Origin: CAZKTO01 sp964555685 | Lineage (GTDB): Bacteria > Chloroflexota > Dehalococcoidia > SHYB01 | Length of the DNA stretch: 44,009 nt | Direction: 5' to 3' | NCBI GenBank assembly: GCA_964555685.1 | Contig: CAZKTO010000019.1 | Coordinates: 1-44,009 of the forward strand | In this document: positions 15,681 to 23,393 of the stretch, piece after piece | Position numbering within the stretch: position 1 is the stretch's first letter | How the letters are laid out: every line of letters begins with the position of its first letter | The notes under the pieces: model-generated | What the model saw: only the letters and a program-made list of their open reading frames with translations | What the model was told of the DNA's origin: nothing | Database searches by the model: none | Made by a program: the position numbers and the translations under genes

Positions 15681-15874
15681 TACCTGGTTGCAGAAATGCG
15701 CGAACATTCGGCAGTGCTCGGCGGCCCTCTCCCCCGGCCCCTCTCCGACGCGGAGAGGGGCGATACCCCCTTCCTCTTTAGGGAAGGGGGCCAGGGGGTT
15801 AGGGTACCCCCTGGCCTGGACTTACCCGTCCATCCCAGGGGCCTCACGCATAGTTACGCTGATTTACGCAATTG
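15681..15874. repeat. 194-bp dispersed repeat, copy A (MITE-like, non-coding)
   Basis: Nearly identical to 30061-30254: four differences over the 200 bp 15677-15876 versus 30057-30256, with no length change. The ends carry imperfect inverted sequence (AAATGCGCGAA at the left; AAATGCGTAAA or AATTGCGTAAA read from the right). Inside are two hairpins, CCCCTCTCCG/CGGAGAGGGG (15738-15760) and CCCCCTTCC/GGAAGGGGG (15766-15790). It fills most of the 339-bp gap between convergent genes. AGTAC flanks it on both sides if the left edge is moved three bases; this could be chance. No gene is seen in the gap. Confidence 0.85.
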
Positions 15875-15976
15875 AGTACTGGCGGGTATCCAGCGGCCTC
15901 TTTTACGACAAGGCATCTCCTGGGCGAAGCACCGAATCTGGGGCGGGCATGTATTTCCTCATCGCCACGGCGCCTC

Positions 15977-16801
15977 TCACAGCCCCAGGAACCGCCGCGG
16001 GTTCTCCTCCCGGATCTTCCTCTTGACCTCCGGCTTGAGCGGCAGCTCCTCGAACTCCTGCACCATCTTGGCCGTCGGGAAGACCGGAAAGTCGTGAGCG
16101 AAGAGCACCTTGTCCTGGATCACGCTGTTCATCATCGTCACGACGGCCGGCGGCAGGTACTTGAGCCGGAGGGCGTTGATGTCCAGGTAGACGTTGGGCT
16201 TGTTCCACGCAATCGCCGCGGCCACGTCCGCCCACGGCCAGCCCATGTGGGCCAGACAGATGCGCAGCCTCGGAAAGTTGTAGGCGATGCGATCGATGTA
16301 GACCGGGCTCGCGTACTCGATGGGGTAGCCGGGCGAGTTCCCCGTGTGGAAGACGACCGGGACCTCCAGCTCCTGGCAGCGGTCGTAGATCGGGAAGTAC
16401 TTGGGATCGGACGGGACGAAGTTCTGCTTGCTGCCGTCCATCTCGCCCAGGCCCTTGAGTCCGAGCACCTTCACGCACCGCTCCAGCTCGCGGACCGCCT
16501 CGTCGCCCATGTGGGGATCGACGCAGCCGAAGCCGATGAGCCGCGACGGATGCTGCCGGACCAGGTCGGCGATGTGATCGTTGGGCACGAAGCCGTCGCC
16601 GGTGGTCCGCAGGTCCAGGGGCAGGAGCACCGACCGCTCGATATCGAAGGCGTCCATGTCGGCGATGACGTGGTCGATGGTGAGGGGCTTGAGGTAGTGC
16701 GACTCAGCGCGCAGCCCGCCCGCCATCTTGTGCAGCGCCCTGGCGATCCCTTCGGTGAACTCCTTGGTGTTGGCGTGCAGATGGGTGCCGATGGTGCCCA
16801 C
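15977..16801 (-). CDS. Amidohydro_2 metal-dependent hydrolase/decarboxylase (paralogue 5, classical type)
   Basis: 274-aa, the shortest paralogue and the only one with the classical residues: H-L-H in TIGTHLHANTKEF, H in PVVFHTGNSPGYP, the catalytic-type His in ICLAHMGWPW and D in FAHDFPVFP. That pattern matches true decarboxylase/hydrolase members such as the ACMS decarboxylase branch. The GTG at 16801 has GGAGGAAG six bases upstream; a longer open frame runs into the crotonase gene in another frame and is rejected. The crotonase ends 40 bp upstream on the same strand, so the two are probably co-transcribed. Confidence 0.85.
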   Translation of the reverse strand: MGTIGTHLHANTKEFTEGIARALHKMAGGLRAESHYLKPLTIDHVIADMDAFDIERSVLLPLDLRTTGDGFVPNDHIADLVRQHPSRLIGFGCVDPHMGDEAVRELERCVKVLGLKGLGEMDGSKQNFVPSDPKYFPIYDRCQELEVPVVFHTGNSPGYPIEYASPVYIDRIAYNFPRLRICLAHMGWPWADVAAAIAWNKPNVYLDINALRLKYLPPAVVTMMNSVIQDKVLFAHDFPVFPTAKMVQEFEELPLKPEVKRKIREENPRRFLGL

Positions 16802-16841
16802 GCTCTTCCTCCAGGCTCCGGCGGAAGGGTCCAGCCGCCGT

Positions 16842-17594
<753 letters not shown>

Positions 17595-17630
17595 CTCGCT
17601 CCTCACTCAGTCGCTGTGAATTTTTCCTTC

Positions 17631-17717
17631 GCAGGGGCAACCCCCCGTGGTTGCCCTAGGTGGGCGGGCACCCTTCGGCTTCGCTCAGGGCAGGCTCCGG
17701 CCCGCCCCTACGGGCGA
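17631..17717. repeat. intergenic hairpin repeat
   Basis: Between two minus-strand genes lies a mosaic of inverted repeats: GGGCAACC/GGTTGCCC (about 17635-17656) and an outer GCAGGGGC/GCCCCTACGGGC pair. A CTTCGGCTTCGCTCAGGGCAGG segment resembles the repeats near 4.0 kb. Probably a terminator for the upstream thiolase operon. Confidence 0.5.
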
Positions 17718-17732
17718 TTTGTTCACAAGCTC

Positions 17733-18197
17733 TCAGCCGCCGGCCAGCACGAAGTAGAAGTCGGTCAGGCGACCCTCCCGCCGCTCGCGGAAGACGGCCC
17801 TGACGCGCATGCCGGGCTTGACCCTGCCGACGACCACCTCGTCCACGTGGACCACGCTCTCGATGCACGTATCGGCGCCGTCGAGCTGGACCATGGCGAG
17901 GACGTAGGGCATGTTCACATACCGGTGCAGCGAGTAGTTGGAGGGCACGTAGTAGCAGTAGGTCACCGCCCGGACGACCCCCTCGCCAGGGAGAGCGGTC
18001 CAGGACGTCTTTTCATAGCAGTCCGAGCAGTAGTGCCGCGGAGGGCACCAGACCTTGGCGCACTTGGGGCAGCGGGTCCCCATGATCGTGCGGTTCTCCA
18101 CCAGCTCGCGGAAGAAGCGCGAGACGCCGCCATAGCTAAAGAGATAGTCATTGACGATCTGGTCGCGGATCTCGAAGGGCCGGTCGGGGTCGGTCAT
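17733..18197 (-). CDS. Zn-ribbon/OB-fold DUF35 protein (partner of thiolase 1)
   Basis: 154-aa protein with an N-terminal helix, a rubredoxin-like zinc ribbon CPKC...CSDC (about residues 43-60) and a C-terminal OB fold (GEGVVRAVTYCYYVPS to VRAVFRERREGRLTDFYFV). DUF35 proteins bind thiolase-fold enzymes: in archaea they bridge acetoacetyl-CoA thiolase and HMG-CoA synthase, and in actinobacterial steroid degradation they are needed by the Ltp2 aldolase. Its ATG overlaps the stop of the thiolase gene (ATGA), so the two are translationally coupled, consistent with a fixed-stoichiometry complex. Confidence 0.9.
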   Translation of the reverse strand: MTDPDRPFEIRDQIVNDYLFSYGGVSRFFRELVENRTIMGTRCPKCAKVWCPPRHYCSDCYEKTSWTALPGEGVVRAVTYCYYVPSNYSLHRYVNMPYVLAMVQLDGADTCIESVVHVDEVVVGRVKPGMRVRAVFRERREGRLTDFYFVLAGG

Positions 18198-19417
18198 GGC
18201 CGGTCGCGCTCCAGGACGATGACGCCGGCGACGGAGGCCGCGGGCCCGCCGACGGTCGAGACGAGGCCGCGCCCGCGCCGGATGGCCACCTGCCGCCCGC
18301 CCGCCTGCCCGCGCAACTGCAGCGCCACCTCGCCGACGCTGTAGACCTCCGAGGGGCCGGCGATGTGGCCGCAGCCCACGCGCCCGCCCGAGGGGTTGAC
18401 CGGCAGGCGCCCGCTCTTCTCCACCACCCCCTCGTCGATGAGCCTTCCGCCCTCGCCCACGGGGCAGAGGCCCAGCTCCTCGTAGGCCAGGATCTCGAGG
18501 CCGCTGAAGATATCGTGGACCTCCAGCACGTCCAGCTCGGCCAGCGGGTCCCGGACCCCCGCCATGCCGTAGGCCGCCTGCGCCGCCCGGCGGATGGCGG
18601 GGATGCGCCCGCGTTGCTCGTCGCCCATGTCCGGGAGCGCCCCCTCCACGGCCGTCCCGACGCCCGTGACCCACACGGGCCTGTCCGTGATCCGCCGCGC
18701 CGCGTCCTCCGAGGCCAGGATGACGGCGGCGGCCCCCTCGCTGAACGAACAGCACTCGTACATCGTCGTGGGCCAGGCGATGAGCCGGGAGTTGAGAATG
18801 TCCTCCAGCGTGAGGTCGAGCTTGAACTGCGCGTTGGGGTTGCCGTGGGCGTTGCGGTGGTTCTTCAGGGCCACGCGGGCGCACTGCTCCGGCGTGGGTC
18901 CCCCGAACCGCTCCATGTGCGCCGTCAGGATGAGCCCCCACGCCGCCGGCGGGAAGGGCGTGTACGGGTGCTGCCAGATCATGTCGTGGGTGATGGACTC
19001 GGACATCATGATCCCTTCGCCACGATGCCCGTTCTCCGGGTTGATGAGGTCGCCGGACTTCTGCACCCCCAGGACCAGCACGACGTCCGAGAGGCCGGCC
19101 ACGACCTCGGCGTAGGCGGCCCGCATGGCGAAGGCGCCGGTGGAGGCGCCAGCGGTGACCCGGAGCCCCGGCTTGCCCGAGAGGCCCAGGTAGTCGTGGA
19201 CCATGCAGTCGGAGGTCTGCTGGCGCATCAGCATATCGCTATAGATCGCATAGACAGCGCTCTGGAGGTCGTTCTTGGAGAGCCGGGCGTCGCCGAGGGC
19301 GGCCTTAACGGCCTCCAGCGCCAGCTCCTGGTAGTTCCGGTCCGGATAGCGCGTCCGGAACGGCATCTGGCCGACGCCGGCGATGGCGACGCGGCGCGGG
19401 CCGCGGGGGGCGCTCAT
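18194..19417 (-). CDS. SCPx/lipid-transfer-type thiolase-fold protein lacking the nucleophile Cys
   Basis: 407-aa thiolase-superfamily protein. The family's VxxxCASG nucleophile motif reads V87-T-A-G-A91-S-T-G, so the cysteine is alanine. The two active-site histidines seem kept: H301 in LEVHDIFSG and H351 in GCGHIAGPS, after NPSGG. The C-terminus STVGGPAASVAGVIVLE is of the archaeal/SCPx type. Without the nucleophile, ordinary thiolysis by an acyl-enzyme is not expected; a retro-aldol or retro-Claisen-like reaction, or a non-catalytic role, is more likely. ATGA overlaps join it to an SCP2-like gene upstream and to DUF35 downstream, forming a tight three-gene unit. Confidence 0.88.
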   Translation of the reverse strand: MSAPRGPRRVAIAGVGQMPFRTRYPDRNYQELALEAVKAALGDARLSKNDLQSAVYAIYSDMLMRQQTSDCMVHDYLGLSGKPGLRVTAGASTGAFAMRAAYAEVVAGLSDVVLVLGVQKSGDLINPENGHRGEGIMMSESITHDMIWQHPYTPFPPAAWGLILTAHMERFGGPTPEQCARVALKNHRNAHGNPNAQFKLDLTLEDILNSRLIAWPTTMYECCSFSEGAAAVILASEDAARRITDRPVWVTGVGTAVEGALPDMGDEQRGRIPAIRRAAQAAYGMAGVRDPLAELDVLEVHDIFSGLEILAYEELGLCPVGEGGRLIDEGVVEKSGRLPVNPSGGRVGCGHIAGPSEVYSVGEVALQLRGQAGGRQVAIRRGRGLVSTVGGPAASVAGVIVLERDRP

Positions 19418-19761
19418 GCCCTCGCCCGCGCCTGGCGGACGGCCAGCGCCAGCCGGCTCAGGTCGATGGCATGGTAGTAGTTGCCGCTCACCCGGACCTT
19501 CCCCTCGCTGAGAAAGTGCGTTACGTCCCGCTGCCCCTGCACGATCTGGGCGAGATCGCGCTCCGCCCCCTGGAGCACCACCGTCGGCTTGGGGTGCCGC
19601 CCCTTGCCGGCGACGATGGTGCGATCGGCGACGGAGAGGTAGCACAGGGCCAGGGTATCGGAGGGCTGGAGCTGGGCGGCGAACGAGAGGTTCTCCAGCA
19701 GGCGCGCCGCCCGCGACCCGCCCGAAACTCCGCTGGCGAGCTGTTCGACGTGCGTGAGCAG
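19414..19761 (-). CDS. SCP2 sterol-carrier-like protein with non-standard start
   Basis: 115-aa frame easily missed because it has no ATG, GTG or TTG near its N-terminus. The translation shows an SCP2-like pattern: LQPSDTLALCYLSVADRTIV, then PKPTVVLQGAERDLAQIVQG, DVTHFLSEGKVRVSGNYYH and a closing helix LSRLALAVRQARARA. The SEGKVxVxGN segment is especially typical. I propose a CTG start at 19761 with AAGGGG about eight bases upstream; an in-frame TAG lies some 78 bp further up, and a sequencing indel or other rare start cannot be excluded. The stop overlaps the thiolase ATG (ATGA). SCP2 domains bind sterols and fatty acyl-CoAs, so it may carry substrate to the thiolase-fold enzyme. Confidence 0.7.
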   Translation of the reverse strand: MLTHVEQLASGVSGGSRAARLLENLSFAAQLQPSDTLALCYLSVADRTIVAGKGRHPKPTVVLQGAERDLAQIVQGQRDVTHFLSEGKVRVSGNYYHAIDLSRLALAVRQARARA

Positions 19762-19828
19762 AGCGCCGCCCCTTCGTGAGATCGATGGCGAACGCGCCGG
19801 GGCCGGGAGAGTTGCGTAACCGCGCTAC

Positions 19829-19857
19829 CATATACCATACGCGCCCAGGAGGGTCAA
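19829..19857 (-). promoter_or_regulatory. candidate promoter of the SCP2/thiolase/DUF35 operon
   Basis: Minus-strand TTGACC (19852-19857), 17-bp spacer, TATATG (19829-19834). Transcription would begin about 60 bases before the proposed CTG start, supporting a gene there. It sits in the 125-bp gap to the divergent acyl-CoA synthetase. Confidence 0.5.
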
Positions 19858-19886
19858 GGCGCGGCCCGGGTCCCGCTGGAGGAGCG

Positions 19887-21500
19887 ATGCAACCATACGC
19901 CCGTGAGGAGCTCGTGCTGGGATCGCTGCTCGCGGCCAAGGCCCGGCAGCACCGGGGCGAGACCTTCGTCCGATTTCGGGACGCCGCCCTGACCTACGGC
20001 GAGCTGGACGAGACGGTCAACCGCGCCGCCCAGGGCCTCCTGCGCCTCGGCGTCCGGCGCGGCGACAAGGTGGCCATCATGCTGCCCAACGGCCCCGAGT
20101 TCCTCTACGCCGCCTTCGCCCTGGCCAAGCTCGGCGCGGTCGAGGTTCCCATCAACACGGCGTACAAGGGCGACATCCTCGAGCACATCGTCACCTCGTC
20201 CGACTCCACCGTGCTGGTCGTGGACGAGGAGTGGCTCGACCGCGTCGCGTACGTGGAGCCGCGCCTCTCGAAGCTGAAGCGGGTCGTCGTCAGCCAGCGG
20301 GGGGGCGCCGCCCCCAAGGGCCTCGCCACCGAGACCGTGGCGTTCCGGAGCCTCCTGGATAATCCCTCCATGGCTCCCGATGCGGAGGTATGGCACGGGG
20401 AGCTCCAGGCCATCATGTACACCTCCGGCGCCACGGGCCCGTCCAAGGGCGTCATGGTCTCCCACGCCCAGGCCTGCACCCTGGCCCTGGAGTGGCTCAA
20501 GTTCGTGGCCTGCACGCCCCAGGACACCATCTACTCGCCGCTGCCGCTCTTTCACGGCATCGCCCACACCTGCGGGGTCGTGGCCGCGCTGCTGGCCGAT
20601 TCGCGCATCGCCATCGTCGAGCGGTTCAGCGCCAGCCGCTTCTGGGACGACGTGCGGCGCTTTCGCGCCACCGTCGCTCACGGCATCTTCTCCATGATCC
20701 CCATCCTCCTGAGCCAGCCTGCCAGCGCCGGCGACAGGGACCACACGCTGCGCTGCTTCTGGCTCGGCCAGTCGGCCATGGACCAGGCCTTCGCCCAGCG
20801 CTTCGGCACGCGGGTCGTCGAGACCTACGGAAGCACGGAGGTGGGGATCGCCATCGGCAGCCCCTACGGCCAGTGGCGCACCGGCTCCTGCGGGCAGGTC
20901 AACGCCGAGACCTACGACGTCAAGCTCTTCGACGAGGGCGATAGCGAGGCGCCGCAGGGCGCCACCGGCGAGATCGTCGTCCGGCCGCGGAAGCCCTTCG
21001 CCATCCTCGGCGGCTACTACAACTTCCCCCAGGCCACGCTGGAGGCCTTCCGCAACCTCTGGTTCCACACGGGCGACCTGGCCTACGCCGACAGGGACGG
21101 CTACTTCTTCTTCGTGGACCGGAAGAAGGACGCCATCCGCCGCCGGGGGGAGAATATCGCGGCCTTCGACGTCGAGCGCGTCATCAACGGCCATCCCGCG
21201 GTCGCCGAGTCGGCCGTCATCGCCGTGCCCTCGGAGCTCGGCGAGGACGAGGTGAAGGCGTGCGTCGTCCTGAAGCCCGGGGCCACGCTGGACCCGCCGG
21301 AGCTCCTCGCGTGGTGCGAGCCCCGGATGGCGAGCTTCATGGTCCCGCGCTTTGTCGAGTTCACGAGGGAGCTCCCCAAGACTCCTACGGAGAAGGTCGA
21401 GAAGTACAAGCTCCGGTCGGAGGGGGACCGAGGCATCACGCCCGCGACCTGGGACCGGGAGCAGACCGAGCACCGGTCGGCGCGGGACCGGAAGCGGTGA
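19887..21500 (+). CDS. AMP-dependent acyl-CoA synthetase/ligase
   Basis: 537-aa member of the ANL superfamily, which activates a carboxylic acid as acyl-AMP and then forms the CoA thioester. The P-loop motif YTSGATGPSKG is at residues 178-188. Other core motifs are ETYGSTEVG, WFHTGDLAYADRDGYFFF, the hinge DRKKDAIRRRGENI and the C-terminal PKTPTEKVEK with the expected catalytic Lys. The sequence is of the crotonobetaine/carnitine-CoA ligase (CaiC-like) branch, but the substrate cannot be read from sequence. The ATG at 19887 has GGAGG six bases upstream. Divergent from the SCP2/thiolase operon, so it may activate the acid those proteins process. Confidence 0.9.
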   Translation: MQPYAREELVLGSLLAAKARQHRGETFVRFRDAALTYGELDETVNRAAQGLLRLGVRRGDKVAIMLPNGPEFLYAAFALAKLGAVEVPINTAYKGDILEHIVTSSDSTVLVVDEEWLDRVAYVEPRLSKLKRVVVSQRGGAAPKGLATETVAFRSLLDNPSMAPDAEVWHGELQAIMYTSGATGPSKGVMVSHAQACTLALEWLKFVACTPQDTIYSPLPLFHGIAHTCGVVAALLADSRIAIVERFSASRFWDDVRRFRATVAHGIFSMIPILLSQPASAGDRDHTLRCFWLGQSAMDQAFAQRFGTRVVETYGSTEVGIAIGSPYGQWRTGSCGQVNAETYDVKLFDEGDSEAPQGATGEIVVRPRKPFAILGGYYNFPQATLEAFRNLWFHTGDLAYADRDGYFFFVDRKKDAIRRRGENIAAFDVERVINGHPAVAESAVIAVPSELGEDEVKACVVLKPGATLDPPELLAWCEPRMASFMVPRFVEFTRELPKTPTEKVEKYKLRSEGDRGITPATWDREQTEHRSARDRKR

Positions 21501-21530
21501 GCTGTCAACGCCAGCCGAGAGCGCACCGGG

Positions 21531-21550
21531 GTACCCCGACCTGCCGGGGT
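21531..21550. repeat. GTACCCCGAC-type palindrome, copy 2
   Basis: GTACCCCGACCTGCCGGGGT lies between the acyl-CoA synthetase stop and the start of the EthD-type gene, ending 28 bp before that start. Confidence 0.7.
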
Positions 21551-21578
21551 CCGCGTGGCCTTGGGGTCAGGGGGTGCC

Positions 21579-21902
21579 GTGGTCAAGATCGTGCTCCTGC
21601 TGGACCGGCGTCCGGACCTCTCCCAGGAGGCGTTCCAGCGGTACTGGCGCGAGCGGCACGCGCCCCTGGTGCGCCAGGTCCCCGAGCTGCGCCGGTACGT
21701 CATCTCGGTTCGGACCCGGTCGCTGGCGGGCGAGCCCCAGCCCGACGGCGTCGCCGAGCTCTGGTTCGATGACGCGGAGGCCCTGGAGCGGGCGCTCCGG
21801 TCCCCGGAGTGGGCGGCGGCCCGCGCCGACGGCAGCAATTTCCGCACCAACAGCGTCGCCTTCGTCACCCACGAGGAAGAGATGTTCGTCCGCACGCCGT
21901 AA
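21579..21902 (+). CDS. EthD-domain protein (ferredoxin-like fold)
   Basis: 107-aa small protein of the EthD/dimeric alpha-beta barrel type: VKIVLLLDRRPDLSQEAFQRYW, then HAPLVRQVPELRRYV and DGVAELWFDDAEALERAL, with the final EEMFVR. The family was named for a protein needed for ethyl tert-butyl ether breakdown; relatives cyclise or dehydrate polyketide-like compounds. I start at the GTG giving MVKIVLLLDRRP, the usual family N-terminus, with AGGGGG five bases upstream; a GTG 24 bases earlier is possible. It follows the acyl-CoA synthetase gene in the same direction by 78 bp, separated by a palindrome. Confidence 0.82.
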   Translation: MVKIVLLLDRRPDLSQEAFQRYWRERHAPLVRQVPELRRYVISVRTRSLAGEPQPDGVAELWFDDAEALERALRSPEWAAARADGSNFRTNSVAFVTHEEEMFVRTP

Positions 21903-21924
21903 CCGGGGGCGGCGGCCCTCTCCC

Positions 21925-22010
21925 TCCGACTCCCTCTCCGTGCCGGAGAGGGAGAGCCCCCTTCCTCAGCCCTAACCCCCTGGCCCCCTTCCCGTGCCGG
22001 GAAGGGGGCA
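21925..22010. repeat. two-hairpin intergenic module
   Basis: Two perfect hairpins in series: CTCCCTCTCCG/CGGAGAGGGAG (21931-21955) and GCCCCCTTCCCG/CGGGAAGGGGGC (21984-22010), each with loop TGC. The same order is seen inside the 194-bp repeat. It lies between convergent genes. The rest of the gap (to 22135) holds an A/T-richer stretch with TTTGTGTCTTGGAGTCTTTG, similar to the complement of AAGACACAAAGGCACGA near 24.5 kb. Confidence 0.7.
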
Positions 22011-22135
22011 GCGGCAGAACCGGACCGGCCTGGAGTTTAGAGCACTGTGCAAACCCCTCCGTTTTTTGAGTCTTCTTTGTGTCTTGGAGTCTTTGTGGTG
22101 AAAAATCTTACTCCGCCTCTTTGTATGGAAGGGGG

Positions 22136-23227
22136 TCAGGTCAGCTGGTAGAGCCGGGCCGGGTTCTCCGAGAGGACCTTGCGCCGCAGGCCCTCGGACA
22201 GGTCCTGCCGCTCCGCCAGCATCGTCAAGGTGAAGGGGCACATCCCTTCCGGGTGGCAGTAGTCGGAGCCGAGCACCAGCCAGTCCTCGCCGATCATGCG
22301 GGCGACGGTGGGCAGGATGGGCTCGTCCGGATCGGTGGCGAAGTAGACACGCCCGCTCTGGATATAGTCCTTGGGTTCTTGCTTAAGACGCGTGGTGGTC
22401 GTGCCAAAGAACTCATAGTTGAACTGGAGCCGGTCGACGATATAGGGGACCCATCCGACACCCGCCTCCAGGAACGCGAACGTGAGGCGCGGGAAGGCGT
22501 CCAGGACGCCGCCGATGACGAGCGAGCCCAGGGCCATCATGCTGGAGAAACCGCCGTAGGTGTCTTGAAGGATTGGGTTCTCCACCAGCGTGCTGACGGG
22601 GTTGATCTGGATGCCGATGGTATGGACGCAGACGGGCACGCCGAGCTCCTGGGCCATCTCGTAGATCGGGAAGAGCCTGCGGTCGCCGAGCATGGTGCCG
22701 TTGGCGTGGTGCGGCGGCAGGACGGCGGCGACCATCCCCAGGTCCCGGACGGCGCGCCGTAGCTCCCGGGCCGCCTGCTCCGGCGCCTGCATGGGGACCA
22801 TCGCCGCGCCGCGGAGCCGCCGTGGCGCGGCGCTGCAGTACTCGGCCAGGTAGCTGTTGTAGGCGTAGAGGGCGGCGTAGGCCGCCTGGGGCGACTCGAC
22901 GACGGAGGCGACGAGGAGGGCGTGGCCGCCGAAGATGACCGCCATGTCGATCCCCATCTCGTCCATGTCGGGGATGCGCTGGAGGGGGTCCTCCTCGCCG
23001 GGGCGGTTGGGCGCCCAGTACCTGGCGGGCCGCGTCGCCGTCTTGCCGAGCCGGATGCCATGCCCCGCGGGGAGCGTGAGGCCGTCGACCTCGATCTGGC
23101 GCCAGCCGTGCTCGCTCTTGATGGAGCGCGGCGCCAGGTGGCGGAGCTCCTGGGGGACGCGGTCGGCCCAGTTCAGGTGCCAGTCGTAGACGTGGCCGTC
23201 GGCGTCGATGATGGGGTGGATATCCAT
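22136..23227 (-). CDS. Amidohydro_2 metal-dependent hydrolase/decarboxylase (paralogue 6)
   Basis: 363-aa member with an intact site: D-G-H in IIDADGHVYDWHLNW, H in PVCVHTIGIQ, Glu in LEAGVGW and D in LGSDYCHPEG. The His after the last Asp (YCHPEG) matches the PEG ending of paralogue 9. The ATG at 23227 has AGGGAG seven bases upstream; a longer frame reaches across the whole divergent promoter region and is rejected. Divergent from paralogue 7 over a 166-bp shared control region. Substrate unknown. Confidence 0.87.
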   Translation of the reverse strand: MDIHPIIDADGHVYDWHLNWADRVPQELRHLAPRSIKSEHGWRQIEVDGLTLPAGHGIRLGKTATRPARYWAPNRPGEEDPLQRIPDMDEMGIDMAVIFGGHALLVASVVESPQAAYAALYAYNSYLAEYCSAAPRRLRGAAMVPMQAPEQAARELRRAVRDLGMVAAVLPPHHANGTMLGDRRLFPIYEMAQELGVPVCVHTIGIQINPVSTLVENPILQDTYGGFSSMMALGSLVIGGVLDAFPRLTFAFLEAGVGWVPYIVDRLQFNYEFFGTTTTRLKQEPKDYIQSGRVYFATDPDEPILPTVARMIGEDWLVLGSDYCHPEGMCPFTLTMLAERQDLSEGLRRKVLSENPARLYQLT

Positions 23228-23258
23228 GATCGGTCTCCCTCTCGAAGGGTGCAGCGAG

Positions 23259-23288
23259 ATGGTAGCACACGGCCCTAACTCCATCCAA
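23259..23288 (-). promoter_or_regulatory. candidate promoter of paralogue 6, with shared GTGTGCTACC motif
   Basis: Minus-strand TTGGAT (23283-23288), 18-bp spacer, TACCAT (23259-23264). GGTAGCACACGG (23261-23272, + strand) is identical to 11212-11223 upstream of paralogue 3. Confidence 0.4.
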
Positions 23289-23323
23289 TGCGCGGGCGCC
23301 CGGCCCCTGCCACGTCCCCATCC

Positions 23324-23352
23324 TTGACAACACCCGCTCCGCCATCTACCGT
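23324..23352 (+). promoter_or_regulatory. candidate promoter of paralogue 7
   Basis: Perfect -35 TTGACA (23324-23329), 17-bp spacer, TACCGT (23347-23352). The ATG follows about 35 bp after the predicted start site. Confidence 0.5.
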
Positions 23353-23393
23353 CGCTTCGAACGCGGCCCGCGCGCCCTGACAAGGAGCAGCCC

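Noticed and set aside
22017..22110. A/T-richer stretch after the two-hairpin module as a possible small gene
   Set aside because: It resembles a dispersed CTTTGTGTCTTGGAGTC-type repeat and contains no frame with a start, ribosome-binding site and plausible protein.
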